Assembly (NCBI GenBank): GCA_946480345.1
Contig: CAMLJR010000008.1
Span: forward strand, 1-33,645
Source of the DNA: an uncultured Spongiibacteraceae bacterium
GTDB lineage: Bacteria; Pseudomonadota; Gammaproteobacteria; Pseudomonadales; CAMLJR01
DNA length: 33,645 bases
Direction of reading: 5' to 3'
Shown piece by piece: positions 7,606-19,639 of this stretch. The stretch's first letter is position 1; every line of letters starts with the position of its first letter. A program made the translations under genes and the position numbers. Under the pieces are notes generated by a model. It was not told where the DNA came from. It saw only the letters and a list, made by a program, of their open reading frames with translations, and did no database searches.

Positions 7606-9333
7606 ATGGAAGCCGCAGCACCGATTCGCGCATTGATCGTCGAGGATAACGAAGACGATGTACTTCTACTGCTGAACGTCATCAAGAAAGGCGGTTTTGC
7701 ACCCGAGTTCCGCCATGTCGATTGCAGGAGTGATCTGGTAGAGGCACTGAAATCGCCGTGGGATATCGTTTTTTCAGATTACACAATGCCCAGCTTCAAT
7801 GGCCACGAGGCACTGGAAGTCGTGCGTGCATTGGACCCCGATGTGCCCTTCTTTTTCGTATCCGGCACGATTGGCGAAGACCGTGCTGTCGAAGCAATGC
7901 GACTCGGTGCGCAGGATTATTTCATCAAGGGACATTTGAAACGCCTGCCCTCCGCGATTCAACGCGAACTGCGCGACAGCAGCACGCGCAGAGACCATCG
8001 TCTCGCGCAGGAGCGTATTCAATATTTAGCCAATTACGACCTGTTGACCGGCTTGCCGAACCGAACATTTTTTATCGATAAGCTTGCGCAGTGTCTGAAC
8101 AATGCCAGCGGTTTGCATAGCATTGGGAAATCTCAACCACTCATCGCGGTATTCAGTTTCAACCTCGATCGGTTCAAGGATGTCAACGATCATCTCGGCG
8201 CGGCAGCGGGCGATCAGCTGCTAATTGAGTTGGGTGCGCGTTTGCGTGCAATCATCGGCCGCGACAACATCGTCGCGCGTATGGCTGCCGATGAATTCGC
8301 CATTATCGCCACGCATCTGCGCGAGGAAGCAGACGTCGCAAAAATGGCCGAAGCGTTGCTGTCGATCGTGACGCGACCTTTCATGCTCGCTCGCTACGAA
8401 TGGCGCGTTTATGCGAGTGTCGGCTGCAGCATGTTTCCGCGCGATGCGAAAGACAGCTCAGAGTTACTGGGTCACGCTGCAATCGCGCTACACCACGCGC
8501 AACAGCAACCCGGTAACAGCTATCGCGAATATTCAACGCAAATGCGATCGATGCTACAGAAAAAACTGGAGACGAATCGCGCGTTGGAAATGGCGCTGGA
8601 CCAGCAGCAATTTCAATTGCACTATCAACCGCAGGCCAGAACTGCGGATGGCCGTATCCTTGGCGTCGAAGCGCTTATCCGGTGGCATCGTCCGGATATC
8701 GGCATGGTTCCTCCAGACATGTTTATTCCGCTTGCCGAGGAATCGGGCCTTATCGTGCCAATCGGCGAATGGGTTTTACGCGAAGCTTGCCGTCAAATTC
8801 AGCAGTGGCGACAACAAGGTACGCCTTTACGCGTGGCGGTGAATTTTTCTGCTTATCAGTTTCGCCAACCGAATCTGGTTGAGTGCGTAGCGCGGGCATT
8901 GCACGACACCGAATTGCCACCCGAATTATTCGAGGTGGAGGTTACCGAAACCGCATTGATGCAGGACACGAACATCGCACGCTCGATATTGTCCGACTTG
9001 CACAACCTCGGCGTTTCGATTGCACTCGACGATTTCGGCACAGGCTATTCGAGCCTCAGTTATCTAAAACAATTTCCTGTAGATCTGTTAAAGATTGACC
9101 GGGCATTTATTTCCGATCTGCCGACAGATCAAGACGATGCGGCAATTGTTCGAGCGATCATCGCACTCGCGGAAAAATTGGGTCTGAAAGTTATCGCTGA
9201 AGGCGTTGAAACTAAAGAGCAGATGATTTTTCTAAGGAATGCCGGCTGCGATATGTTTCAGGGATACTATCTCCAGCGCCCTGTGCCCGCCGACCAACTG
9301 TTTAAGTTTTTTAACGATAGCAGCAGAAGCTGA
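7606..9333 (+). CDS. Receiver-GGDEF(degenerate)-EAL c-di-GMP phosphodiesterase
   Basis: 575 residues from ATG 7606, which has GAGG eight bases upstream; ATG 7567 would add 13 residues but has only a weak site. Receiver at 1-120: IVEDNEDDV, phosphoacceptor Asp58 in FSDYTMPSFNG, Lys108 in FIKGHLK. GGDEF-like domain at about 140-310 starts with YDLLTGLPNR, but the active-site loop reads AADEF (227-231) and the usual GH of the substrate loop is changed (LGAAAGD), so cyclase activity is probably lost. EAL domain at about 325-565 keeps the key residues: EAL 355-357, Asn413 (VNFSAYQF), Glu445 of EVTE, Asp475-Asp476 in DDFGTGYSSLSYL, Lys496, Glu532 (AEGVET) and Gln552 (QGYYLQRP). Expected activity is hydrolysis of c-di-GMP, controlled by phosphorylation. 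Confidence 0.93.
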   Translation: MEAAAPIRALIVEDNEDDVLLLLNVIKKGGFAPEFRHVDCRSDLVEALKSPWDIVFSDYTMPSFNGHEALEVVRALDPDVPFFFVSGTIGEDRAVEAMRLGAQDYFIKGHLKRLPSAIQRELRDSSTRRDHRLAQERIQYLANYDLLTGLPNRTFFIDKLAQCLNNASGLHSIGKSQPLIAVFSFNLDRFKDVNDHLGAAAGDQLLIELGARLRAIIGRDNIVARMAADEFAIIATHLREEADVAKMAEALLSIVTRPFMLARYEWRVYASVGCSMFPRDAKDSSELLGHAAIALHHAQQQPGNSYREYSTQMRSMLQKKLETNRALEMALDQQQFQLHYQPQARTADGRILGVEALIRWHRPDIGMVPPDMFIPLAEESGLIVPIGEWVLREACRQIQQWRQQGTPLRVAVNFSAYQFRQPNLVECVARALHDTELPPELFEVEVTETALMQDTNIARSILSDLHNLGVSIALDDFGTGYSSLSYLKQFPVDLLKIDRAFISDLPTDQDDAAIVRAIIALAEKLGLKVIAEGVETKEQMIFLRNAGCDMFQGYYLQRPVPADQLFKFFNDSSRS

Positions 9334-9386
9334 GCATGGAGCGGCAGTAAGCCTCCCTAGCCAGCCGCTAAGCGTGTGAGAAGAGT

Positions 9387-9785
9387 ATGGACAGCATTAC
9401 GCCCATTAATAATTCTGGAAAGCCCTTGCGGGGATTAATTATCGAAGACAACGATACGGATTATTTGTTGCTGGAGCGTCATCTACAAAAAATGCTGCCG
9501 ACCATCAGCTGCGTCAGGGCTGAAAATCGCGCGCAAGTCACCGCCGCACTGACGCAACCCATCGATTTGATCGTCACCGATTACCACTTGCTCGATATCG
9601 AAGGTAATGAGCTGCTCACCACTATTGCCAGCGCTCACGGGAATACGCCGTGTATTCTTTTGAGCGGTTCGCTGTACGAATTGGATCAGGTGGCAGCGCC
9701 CCACAATGTCACCGCAAAACTTGAGAAAGGCGATATTCCTGCATTACGTTCGGCACTTGAACGTATCGTAAAAAATATCGAGTAA
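9387..9785 (+). CDS. Stand-alone response regulator receiver
   Basis: 132 residues, one divergent receiver domain. The acidic patch is IIEDNDTDYLLLERHL (Glu20/Asp21), the phosphoacceptor Asp65 in LIVTDYHLLDIEGN, a serine-rich switch LLSGS (91-95), and a lysine in KLEKGD (111-114). No output domain. It starts 53 bases after the phosphodiesterase on the same strand with GAGAAGAG just upstream. Its stop codon abuts, with no base between, the stop of the opposite-strand hybrid kinase. It could be a second phosphate acceptor for the upstream kinase or for the hybrid kinase; sequence alone does not decide. Divergence from the first receiver (7116) is large, so this is not a recent duplicate. Confidence 0.9.
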   Translation: MDSITPINNSGKPLRGLIIEDNDTDYLLLERHLQKMLPTISCVRAENRAQVTAALTQPIDLIVTDYHLLDIEGNELLTTIASAHGNTPCILLSGSLYELDQVAAPHNVTAKLEKGDIPALRSALERIVKNIE

Positions 9786-12578
<2,793 letters not shown>

Positions 12579-12757
12579 TCCTATATCCTTTATTTATCCT
12601 ATTTAGATCGAATACATACGCTTCCATGAACGCGGCATGTTACCTACGGGAATGACCCGATCGCGATGGGGATAAACAGCGGTACCAATTTAACGCGCCG
12701 CGAAGTCAGTGCGGCAAAATGCCCGCGCATAATAATCCGAGACGATGCGCATGCCAA

Positions 12758-14440
12758 TCAGGGCAGATATTCATGCGCCAGTATTACAAATACGCTAGCG
12801 CTCCAGGTGTGCGCCCGATCGCGCAGCGGCGCGCCAGTCAACGCATTAAAGTTTTCTGCCATACCGCCGTGTTCGACGAGTGCGCAAAATCGCGCGGCGA
12901 TGGTTGTCGCCAATGCGTCTTCGCCAATATTGGTCAACGCATCGACCAGTAACAATGTACTTGGCGCCCAAATCGGACCGCGCCAATAGCCATCGGCGAT
13001 ATATCCATCGCTGTGTGGAGCTTCGCTGGCGAGGCCATGCTCGGTTAAAAACCGATGCTGAAGTTTTTTGACCAGCACTTTTCTTATGGATGCCGGCAAT
13101 TGCTCGCCAAGTATCAATGGCAACAGCAATAACAATGTATCGCTCGTTATAAATTCATCGTCACGCAACCCGACGAAGCCATCGTCGCGCCACAGCCGCA
13201 GCATCAGCGTTTGCAACAACGCGTCGGAACGTTGTTGCCACTGCTTTGCGGCGCGTGGCTTTTTCAATCGTTGCGCGATCGTCGCGAGCATTTGCATTTG
13301 TACGATTAAAAATGCGGACAAATCCGGTGTTTCGGCCGGCATACCGCCATCGAACAATGTCGAATTATCCCAGCCTGAATCGTTGCCGTGATTGTATTGC
13401 GCAAGACCATTGCGATTATCGTCGCGCTCGCGCAGCCACCATTCGGTCCAGCGAGACAGCGGCGCGTATATTTGCTGCAAATGCTGAATACCGATGGCTT
13501 TGCGTTTCAGCAGCCATTGCAATGTCCATCCATGAATCGGCGGTTTACAAAAATTCCAGATGGTTTGCGTGTCGTTAATGCAATCCGGCAATGCGCCCGA
13601 TGCACGTTGAAAATCGAACGGCAACATGAATTGATGCCATGCCAATTCCACATTGCGATAACTGAGCGTCATCGCATTGAAGCAGTGATCCCAGCTCCAC
13701 ACCGCAGTCAGCCAATTTTTCGACATCAGCATGGCCGGACGCGATAACAAACCGCTCGGCGCAACGATCGCCGACCATTGCACATAGGACGCCAATTCGC
13801 GCGTGACATGAAATCGCCGCGCTACCGATGGGGTTTGTTGAAGCCACTCTGCAAATTCAACCTCAACCGCACGCCGATGGGCTGCAAAACTTTTTGCGGA
13901 ACGGATTAAATCCTGAGGCCATTCGTCGCGGCACTCGCCAAGCAGGCATTCGAACTGACCGCGCCCCTCTGCGTTGATATCGATAACAATGTGTTCGGAT
14001 CGCGCAATGGCTGGCGGTGCATCGACAACGGCTTTTCCGCGTAGCGAAAATAGCGCGAGCGTTACTCGATTCGAAAAACTATTGATCTGCCAGCCGCCGT
14101 TTCGCGCAACCGCTTGATCGTATTCGCCAGTGGCAAACGTCAGCCGTATACCGCAATTTTTTCCCCGAATATGTAACGTGTCGCGATCGGAGAAGCAGAC
14201 TTCAACGGCACTTTGCGCCGTACTTAAACGTAATACGGTGGGCGACGCGGTTATCGACACGTCGTTCGCGATGTTATCGATCAGCAATTCCAGCCGGCAG
14301 ATTTCACGATTTGGCGCATCGCCATGCATCGTGCGCAAATACACACCGGCAGCGCGTGCCGAATTGGCGGGTAATTGTGAAATCGCAAGATACGAGCCGG
14401 CACGACTGAAAGGGACCGATGCAATATCGAAGGTAATCAT
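12758..14440 (-). CDS. GH63-like glycoside hydrolase (MGH1-type glucosidase), cytoplasmic
   Basis: 560 residues if started at ATG 14440. A longer in-frame start at 14563 would overlap the upstream exporter by about 100 bases and gives a sequence that looks non-coding, so I reject it. The beta-rich N-terminal part is followed by an (alpha/alpha)6-barrel glycosidase. Signatures of the GH63/MGH1 group are seen: VWSWDHCFNAM (about 247-257), HGNDSGWDNSTLFDGG with the presumed catalytic acid Asp (about 351-366), DGYIADGYWRGPIW (478-491) and TWSAS near the end. No signal peptide, so a cytoplasmic role on an alpha-glucoside or related oligosaccharide is likely; the substrate is not predictable. It is the last gene of the minus-strand efflux operon, starting 23 bases after the LysE-type gene. 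Confidence 0.82.
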   Translation of the reverse strand: MITFDIASVPFSRAGSYLAISQLPANSARAAGVYLRTMHGDAPNREICRLELLIDNIANDVSITASPTVLRLSTAQSAVEVCFSDRDTLHIRGKNCGIRLTFATGEYDQAVARNGGWQINSFSNRVTLALFSLRGKAVVDAPPAIARSEHIVIDINAEGRGQFECLLGECRDEWPQDLIRSAKSFAAHRRAVEVEFAEWLQQTPSVARRFHVTRELASYVQWSAIVAPSGLLSRPAMLMSKNWLTAVWSWDHCFNAMTLSYRNVELAWHQFMLPFDFQRASGALPDCINDTQTIWNFCKPPIHGWTLQWLLKRKAIGIQHLQQIYAPLSRWTEWWLRERDDNRNGLAQYNHGNDSGWDNSTLFDGGMPAETPDLSAFLIVQMQMLATIAQRLKKPRAAKQWQQRSDALLQTLMLRLWRDDGFVGLRDDEFITSDTLLLLLPLILGEQLPASIRKVLVKKLQHRFLTEHGLASEAPHSDGYIADGYWRGPIWAPSTLLLVDALTNIGEDALATTIAARFCALVEHGGMAENFNALTGAPLRDRAHTWSASVFVILAHEYLP

Positions 14441-14462
14441 GCGTTGCTCGCACTTCGTTCGC

Positions 14463-15083
14463 TTACGGAGGAGCCAGAATAAGCCGAATGGCGAAATACA
14501 GAAACAGCGATGCGGAGATCGCGCTGCATAAGCGGCGGAAATAGTCGCCGTGCATGCGGCCACCCAATGCTGACAGACTGGTGATGAACAGACACCACGC
14601 TAAACCACCCGCAAAAAAGCCACCGAACAGCGCGGTGAAATCCCTCGGCGAAGCCGCGCCGCTGCTGGCAATGAGACTGCCGCCCACCGCCGCGAACCAG
14701 ATGATCGACGTCGGCGAAGCTAACGACAGCGCCAGGCCGCGCATGAACAAATTAAACCGATTGAGCGGCAGACTGTCGCTATCTGCGGCGGTAAATTTTT
14801 TCGGGGTAAATGCAGCGCACAAGGCATCCACAAATAGATACAGCAATACCGCACCGCCGACGCTCCATAACAACCAGTGCACTGCGGTATAACGTAAAAG
14901 CAGACCGATGCCGAGCAGCGACAATACGGCATACGCTAAATCGCCAAAACATGAACCAAGACCAAGCAGCATCGCCGGCGCGGTGCCCGATCGAATCGCG
15001 GTATTGATCAATGCCACATTGACGATGCCGATATCGAGACACAGCGATAACGACAACAGAAAACCGGTAACGAATAATTCCAA
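14463..15083 (-). CDS. LysE/RhtB-family transporter
   Basis: 206 residues with about six membrane spans and the family's N-terminal pattern: LSLCLDIGIVNVALINTAIRSG, then GLGSCFGDLAYAVLSLLGIG (about 41-60), and a mid-protein FMRGLALSLASPTSIIWFAAVGG segment. LysE-superfamily members export amino acids or similar small solutes; the substrate here is unknown. The start is TTG at 15083 (no ATG or GTG nearby gives the full first helix), with GGA about nine bases upstream, so translation may be weak or dependent on the upstream gene. It lies 16 bases after the stop of the outer-membrane channel gene and is followed by the glycosidase, all on the minus strand. Confidence 0.85.
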   Translation of the reverse strand: MELFVTGFLLSLSLCLDIGIVNVALINTAIRSGTAPAMLLGLGSCFGDLAYAVLSLLGIGLLLRYTAVHWLLWSVGGAVLLYLFVDALCAAFTPKKFTAADSDSLPLNRFNLFMRGLALSLASPTSIIWFAAVGGSLIASSGAASPRDFTALFGGFFAGGLAWCLFITSLSALGGRMHGDYFRRLCSAISASLFLYFAIRLILAPP

Positions 15084-15099
15084 TTATTTGTCCGTACTC

Positions 15100-16527
15100 T
15101 TATTTGCCCGTCTGCAATTGTGCACTGTCCCAGCCGCCGCCGAGCGCTTTGATCAGCAGCACGCTCGCGGTGAATTGCCGGCCGCGCGCCTGCAATAAAT
15201 TGCGCTCGTTGGTAAAAGCGGCGGTCTCGGCAGTAATGACATTCAGATAACTGACCGTGCCCGCCTTGTATTGGTTGTTAACCAATTGCAACGCTTCGCG
15301 CGCAGCGCGCACTGCATCCTGTTGATATTCGACTTCCTGTTTCAGCCGATCGAGCGCGATCAGATTGTCCTCGACTTCTTGCAAACCGATCAGCACCGTC
15401 TGTCGATAATTCGCGACGGTTTCATCGTAAGCCGCAACCGCCTGCTCACTTTGCGAGGAGCGCAAACCGGCATCGAATAATGGCAACGCCAGCGTCGGAC
15501 CAAGCGACCAGAAACGATTCGGCGCGCTGAACCAATCGGAAAAGCTGTCGCTGCGATAACCGCCGCTGGCGGAAATTCCAATCACCGGAAAATACGCCGC
15601 TTTAGCTACGCCGATCTGTGCATTGGCAGCGACGACACGACGTTCCGCCGCGGCAATATCGGGGCGCCGCTCAAGCAGCGTCGACGGCAGCGTCAGCGGA
15701 ATGTCAGGTAATTCAATCGTTAGCTCAGCGGGTGTTAACGCCACATCGGCGGGTGCTTTGCCGATCAGAATCGCAATCGCATGTTCGAGTTGCGCGCGAT
15801 CGATCTGGTTATCGACCGCCTGCGCCTGTGCGGACTTCAATTGGGTTTCTGCTTGCGCGACTTCGGCGCGTCCGGTAACGCCGACCGCGTATTGATTACG
15901 TGTCAGTTGCAGCGATTTCTCGTAATCCGCCACGGTGCGATCGAGCAATGCCTGCTGTGCATCGGTAATTCGTAGCAGAAAATAATTCTGCGCAAGCTCC
16001 GCCTGTGCACTGAGCAGCGCGGCCGCGAGATCGGCCTTGTTAGCCAATGCGTTGGCATTGCCGGCTTCGACTTCGCGACGAATACGCCCCCATACATCGA
16101 GTTCCCAGCTGGCATCGAGCGTCACCGTTTGTTGTTCGCTTCCCGTCGATGAACTGATCTCATCGCGTGTCGACCGATTGGCAATATGCGAACGCAACGA
16201 CGAGGCGTTCAACGATAAGTTCGGAAAATACGCCGCACGCGCACCGCGCGCTGCCGCACGCGCTTGCCGGTAACGCGCTTCTGCCGCAACGACCGATTGA
16301 TTGGCGGCGATCAATTCAGTCTGCAAGCGGGTCAATTCATCCGAGTTGAATACTTCCCACCACTGCCCTTGCTCGATCGCGTTAGGCGTTGCGATTTTCC
16401 ACCGGCCACTTTCCGCTTCTTTATAGTTTGCGGAAACCGGCGTTTCCGGACGGCGATAATCCGGGCCTACTGCGCACGCTGCCAACGTGCCAGCCATAAC
16501 AATCAGTGCTGTCTTACACAACGTCAT
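15100..16527 (-). CDS. RND efflux outer-membrane channel lipoprotein (OprM/NodT family)
   Basis: 475 residues. The lipobox TLAAC gives a lipidated Cys18 with Ala at +2, which favours outer-membrane sorting. The mature start [14 protein letters not shown] is typical of the family. Two outer-membrane efflux protein repeats follow, with long amphipathic helices (for example [29 protein letters not shown], and the closing [19 protein letters not shown]). It should form the trimeric exit duct for the RND pumps encoded just upstream, as OpmB does for MuxABC. Its ATG overlaps the second pump gene's stop by 14 bases. Full length for the family. Confidence 0.95.
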   Translation of the reverse strand: MTLCKTALIVMAGTLAACAVGPDYRRPETPVSANYKEAESGRWKIATPNAIEQGQWWEVFNSDELTRLQTELIAANQSVVAAEARYRQARAAARGARAAYFPNLSLNASSLRSHIANRSTRDEISSSTGSEQQTVTLDASWELDVWGRIRREVEAGNANALANKADLAAALLSAQAELAQNYFLLRITDAQQALLDRTVADYEKSLQLTRNQYAVGVTGRAEVAQAETQLKSAQAQAVDNQIDRAQLEHAIAILIGKAPADVALTPAELTIELPDIPLTLPSTLLERRPDIAAAERRVVAANAQIGVAKAAYFPVIGISASGGYRSDSFSDWFSAPNRFWSLGPTLALPLFDAGLRSSQSEQAVAAYDETVANYRQTVLIGLQEVEDNLIALDRLKQEVEYQQDAVRAAREALQLVNNQYKAGTVSYLNVITAETAAFTNERNLLQARGRQFTASVLLIKALGGGWDSAQLQTGK

Positions 16528-19500
16528 TGGATTTTCTCACCGGAAAAGTTCGCGCTAAAAACCGTTGCCAGCGTTGCTGCGAACGCAGCCGCCAGCGATC
16601 GAGCGCCAGATACACCACCGGCGTCGTATATAGCGTCAGTATCTGGCTGAACAGCAAACCGAACACAATCGAAATACCGAGCGGATGGCGCAGTTCAGCA
16701 CCGTCGCCGCTACCCAAGGCAAGCGGCAGCGCGCCCAACATCGCCGCGAGCGTTGTCATCAGAATCGGGCGGAAGCGCAGCAGGCATGCATGAAAAATGG
16801 CATCGCGCGAATTCATGTTCTGCTCGCGCTCCGCGTGCAGCGCAAAATCGATCATCATGATCGCGTTCTTCTTGACGATGCCTATCAGCAGAAAAATGCC
16901 GATTAGCGCGATGATATCGAGCTCCATATCGAACAGCATCAAACCGAGAATGGCGCCCACACCGGCCGATGGCAGCGTCGACAGAATCGTCAGCGGGTGC
17001 ACATAACTTTCGTACAGAATGCCGAGCACGATATACAGCGTGATTAACGCAATGCCGATCAACAGCGGCTGGCTCGACGTCGCCTTTTCAAATTGTTTCG
17101 CGGTGCCCTGCAAGCTGCCGCGCACATCGCTTGGCAACCCGATGCGCGTTATTTCACGCTCGATTAACGGCGCGACATCGCTCAACGCCACGCCCTCGGC
17201 AAGATTGAAAGAAATCGTATACGCCGCCGTTTGATCTTGATGGCTTACCGCGAGCGGTGCGGTACCAGGTTCGATATGCGCAATGGCCGACAACGGAATT
17301 TGCCCGCCCTCGGCGGTAATTAAATAAATATCGCGCAGCGAAGCGGGGCTTTGCGTGTACTGCGGCGCCAATCCCATCACCACGTAATATTGATTGCGCG
17401 GATTGTAGATAACCGAAACCTGGCGCTGGCCGAATGCGTTGTTGAGTGTGCTATCGACCTGGCTGGCGGTAATGCCAAGCCGCGCCGCCGTATCGCGATC
17501 GATCACCACTTTGGTTTGCAGGCCCTGGTCCTGCAAATCGGAATTCACATCATCGAGCTGCGGCAGTGCGTCCAGTGCTGTGGTGACTTTTGGAACCCAC
17601 TGTCGCAGTAAATCCAAATCGTCGGCCTGCAAGGTGTATTGATAGAGACCGCCACCCTGGCGACCACCGGCGCGCACATCCTGCGAGCCGAATAGACGCA
17701 CGTTGATACCAGGTTCCTTCGCGAATTGTGGGCGCAACCGAGCGATGACCTCTTCAACCGATGCATCGCGTTCGCTTTTGGGTTTCAAGGTGATGTAGAT
17801 ACTGCCGGAGGCGTTGCCGCCGCCGCGCCCGCCGCCGGTAAATTCCATCACGCGCTCAACCGCCGGATCGGCGCGAATAATATCCACGTATCCGCCAAGC
17901 TTCGCGCGTAACGCCTGAAACGACATTGTCTGCTCGCCCTGAATCTGGCCGTTGATGCGACCCGTATCCTGTTGCGGAATAAATCCTTTCGGCACGATGA
18001 CGAATAAATACACGTTCAAGCAAACGGTAAGCAGCAGCGATAACAGCGTTAGTTTTTCGTGTCGCAGCGCCCACGCGAGACTGACTTCATAACCATGCAG
18101 CAGTCTGGCGAAAACGATTTCGCTAGCGCGATGAAAGCGACTGGTCTGCTGTTTGCTGCGCTCGACGCGCAACAACCGCGCGCACATCATCGGTGTCGTG
18201 GTCAGCGATACCACCAGAGAAACGAGCACGGCCACCGACAACACCACGGAAAATTCGCGCAGCATGCGACCCATAATGTCGCCCATTAATAACAGCGGAA
18301 TAAACACTGCAATTAACGACAGCGTCATTGCCAAAACCGTGAAACCCACTTCGCGGGCGCCGAGCAATGCAGCGCGAAACGGCGGTACGCCTTTTTCGAT
18401 ATGACGCGAAACGTTTTCCAGTACGACAATCGCATCATCGACGACAAACCCCGTCGCGATGGTTAATGCCATCAGCGACAAGTTATCGAGCGTATACCCC
18501 AGCAGGTACATCACGATGAATGTGCCGCACAGCGAAACAGGAACGACAACGGTGGGAATTAACGTCGCGCGCAAGTTACGCACGAATACGAACACCACCA
18601 TGATCACCAGTGCAATGGAAAGGATCAGCGTGTGTTCGACTTCTTTTAACGAGGCACGAATAGTCGGTGTGCGATCCATCGCGACCTGCAGTTTCATGCT
18701 TTGCGGAACGGACGCCTGCAATTGCGGCAGCAGTGCCTGCACGCTATCCACTGCCTCGATAATGTTGGCGCCGGATTGGCGAAAAATAACCACCAGCACC
18801 GCCGGCTCACCGTTCAGCGTGCCGGCGTTGCGCACGTCCTGCACCGAATCGAAAATCGTCGCCACATCCGTTAAATGAACCGGCGCGCCATTGCGATACG
18901 TGACGATCTGCGGCAGATAATCGGCGGCCTTCGTCGCCTGATCGTTCGCACCGATCTGCCAGTGACGATCGTTATTCTCGACAGCGCCTTTCGGCCGATT
19001 CGAATTTGCAGCGGCGAGCGAGTTGCGCACGGTGTCGAGATCGATACCGTATTTATTCAGCGCGGTGGGGTTCAGATCGACGCGCACCGCCGGCAGCGAA
19101 CTACCGCCGATATTGACCTGCCCTATTCCTTTGATTTGCGAAATACGCTGCGCCACGACCGACGAGGCGACGTCGTACATCTGCCCCTGAGTCATTGTGT
19201 TAGAGGTCAGCGCCAGAATCATGATCGGCGAATCGGCGGGGTTCGCTTTGAAATAGGTGGGATTGCTCGGCAGGCTCGTCGGCAATAAGGTGCGCGCTGC
19301 ATTGATTGCAGCCTGCACTTCACGCGCGGCACCATCGATGTTTCGGCTTAGATCGAATTGCAAGACGACGCGTGTCGTCCCCAGCGAACTCGACGAGGTC
19401 ATTTCGGTGATGCCGGCGATGCGGCCGAGCGCGCGTTCGAGGGGCGTGGCAACCGTCGCCGCCATCGTTTCGGGACTCGCTCCCGGCAGATTCGCCTGCA

Positions 19501-19639
19501 CGATGATGGTGGGAAAATCCGTCTGCGGCAGCGGTGCCACTTTCAGCAAACCGAACGCGGCTATACCGGCAAGTGCAATGCCTAACGTCAGTAATACCGT
19601 TGCGACGGGGCGACGGATCGCAACCGCGGAGATATTCAT
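16514..19639 (-). CDS. mdtC: RND efflux pump subunit, MdtC/MuxC type
   Basis: 1041-residue inner-membrane proton/drug antiporter of the AcrB superfamily. N terminus [19 protein letters not shown], large periplasmic loops, and the TM4 proton-relay pair in [21 protein letters not shown] (Asp401-Asp402), with the partner Lys in [17 protein letters not shown] near residue 935. A Gly-rich stretch [10 protein letters not shown] sits in the second periplasmic loop, as in MdtC/MuxC relatives. Known MdtB and MdtC form a mixed trimer that needs both proteins. It overlaps the preceding pump gene by four bases (ATGA) and the channel gene by 14, so the four proteins are made from one transcript. Confidence 0.93.
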   Translation of the reverse strand: MNISAVAIRRPVATVLLTLGIALAGIAAFGLLKVAPLPQTDFPTIIVQANLPGASPETMAATVATPLERALGRIAGITEMTSSSSLGTTRVVLQFDLSRNIDGAAREVQAAINAARTLLPTSLPSNPTYFKANPADSPIMILALTSNTMTQGQMYDVASSVVAQRISQIKGIGQVNIGGSSLPAVRVDLNPTALNKYGIDLDTVRNSLAAANSNRPKGAVENNDRHWQIGANDQATKAADYLPQIVTYRNGAPVHLTDVATIFDSVQDVRNAGTLNGEPAVLVVIFRQSGANIIEAVDSVQALLPQLQASVPQSMKLQVAMDRTPTIRASLKEVEHTLILSIALVIMVVFVFVRNLRATLIPTVVVPVSLCGTFIVMYLLGYTLDNLSLMALTIATGFVVDDAIVVLENVSRHIEKGVPPFRAALLGAREVGFTVLAMTLSLIAVFIPLLLMGDIMGRMLREFSVVLSVAVLVSLVVSLTTTPMMCARLLRVERSKQQTSRFHRASEIVFARLLHGYEVSLAWALRHEKLTLLSLLLTVCLNVYLFVIVPKGFIPQQDTGRINGQIQGEQTMSFQALRAKLGGYVDIIRADPAVERVMEFTGGGRGGGNASGSIYITLKPKSERDASVEEVIARLRPQFAKEPGINVRLFGSQDVRAGGRQGGGLYQYTLQADDLDLLRQWVPKVTTALDALPQLDDVNSDLQDQGLQTKVVIDRDTAARLGITASQVDSTLNNAFGQRQVSVIYNPRNQYYVVMGLAPQYTQSPASLRDIYLITAEGGQIPLSAIAHIEPGTAPLAVSHQDQTAAYTISFNLAEGVALSDVAPLIEREITRIGLPSDVRGSLQGTAKQFEKATSSQPLLIGIALITLYIVLGILYESYVHPLTILSTLPSAGVGAILGLMLFDMELDIIALIGIFLLIGIVKKNAIMMIDFALHAEREQNMNSRDAIFHACLLRFRPILMTTLAAMLGALPLALGSGDGAELRHPLGISIVFGLLFSQILTLYTTPVVYLALDRWRLRSQQRWQRFLARTFPVRKSNDVV

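Noticed and set aside
9340..9370. AGCGGC...GCCGCT inverted repeat between the phosphodiesterase and receiver genes
   Set aside because: Only six pairs with an 18-base loop and no T run; likely chance.
14441..14563. N-terminal extension of the GH63-like protein
   Set aside because: It runs antiparallel in composition to the LysE gene end, looks Cys/Arg-rich and not family-like; ATG 14440 removes the overlap.
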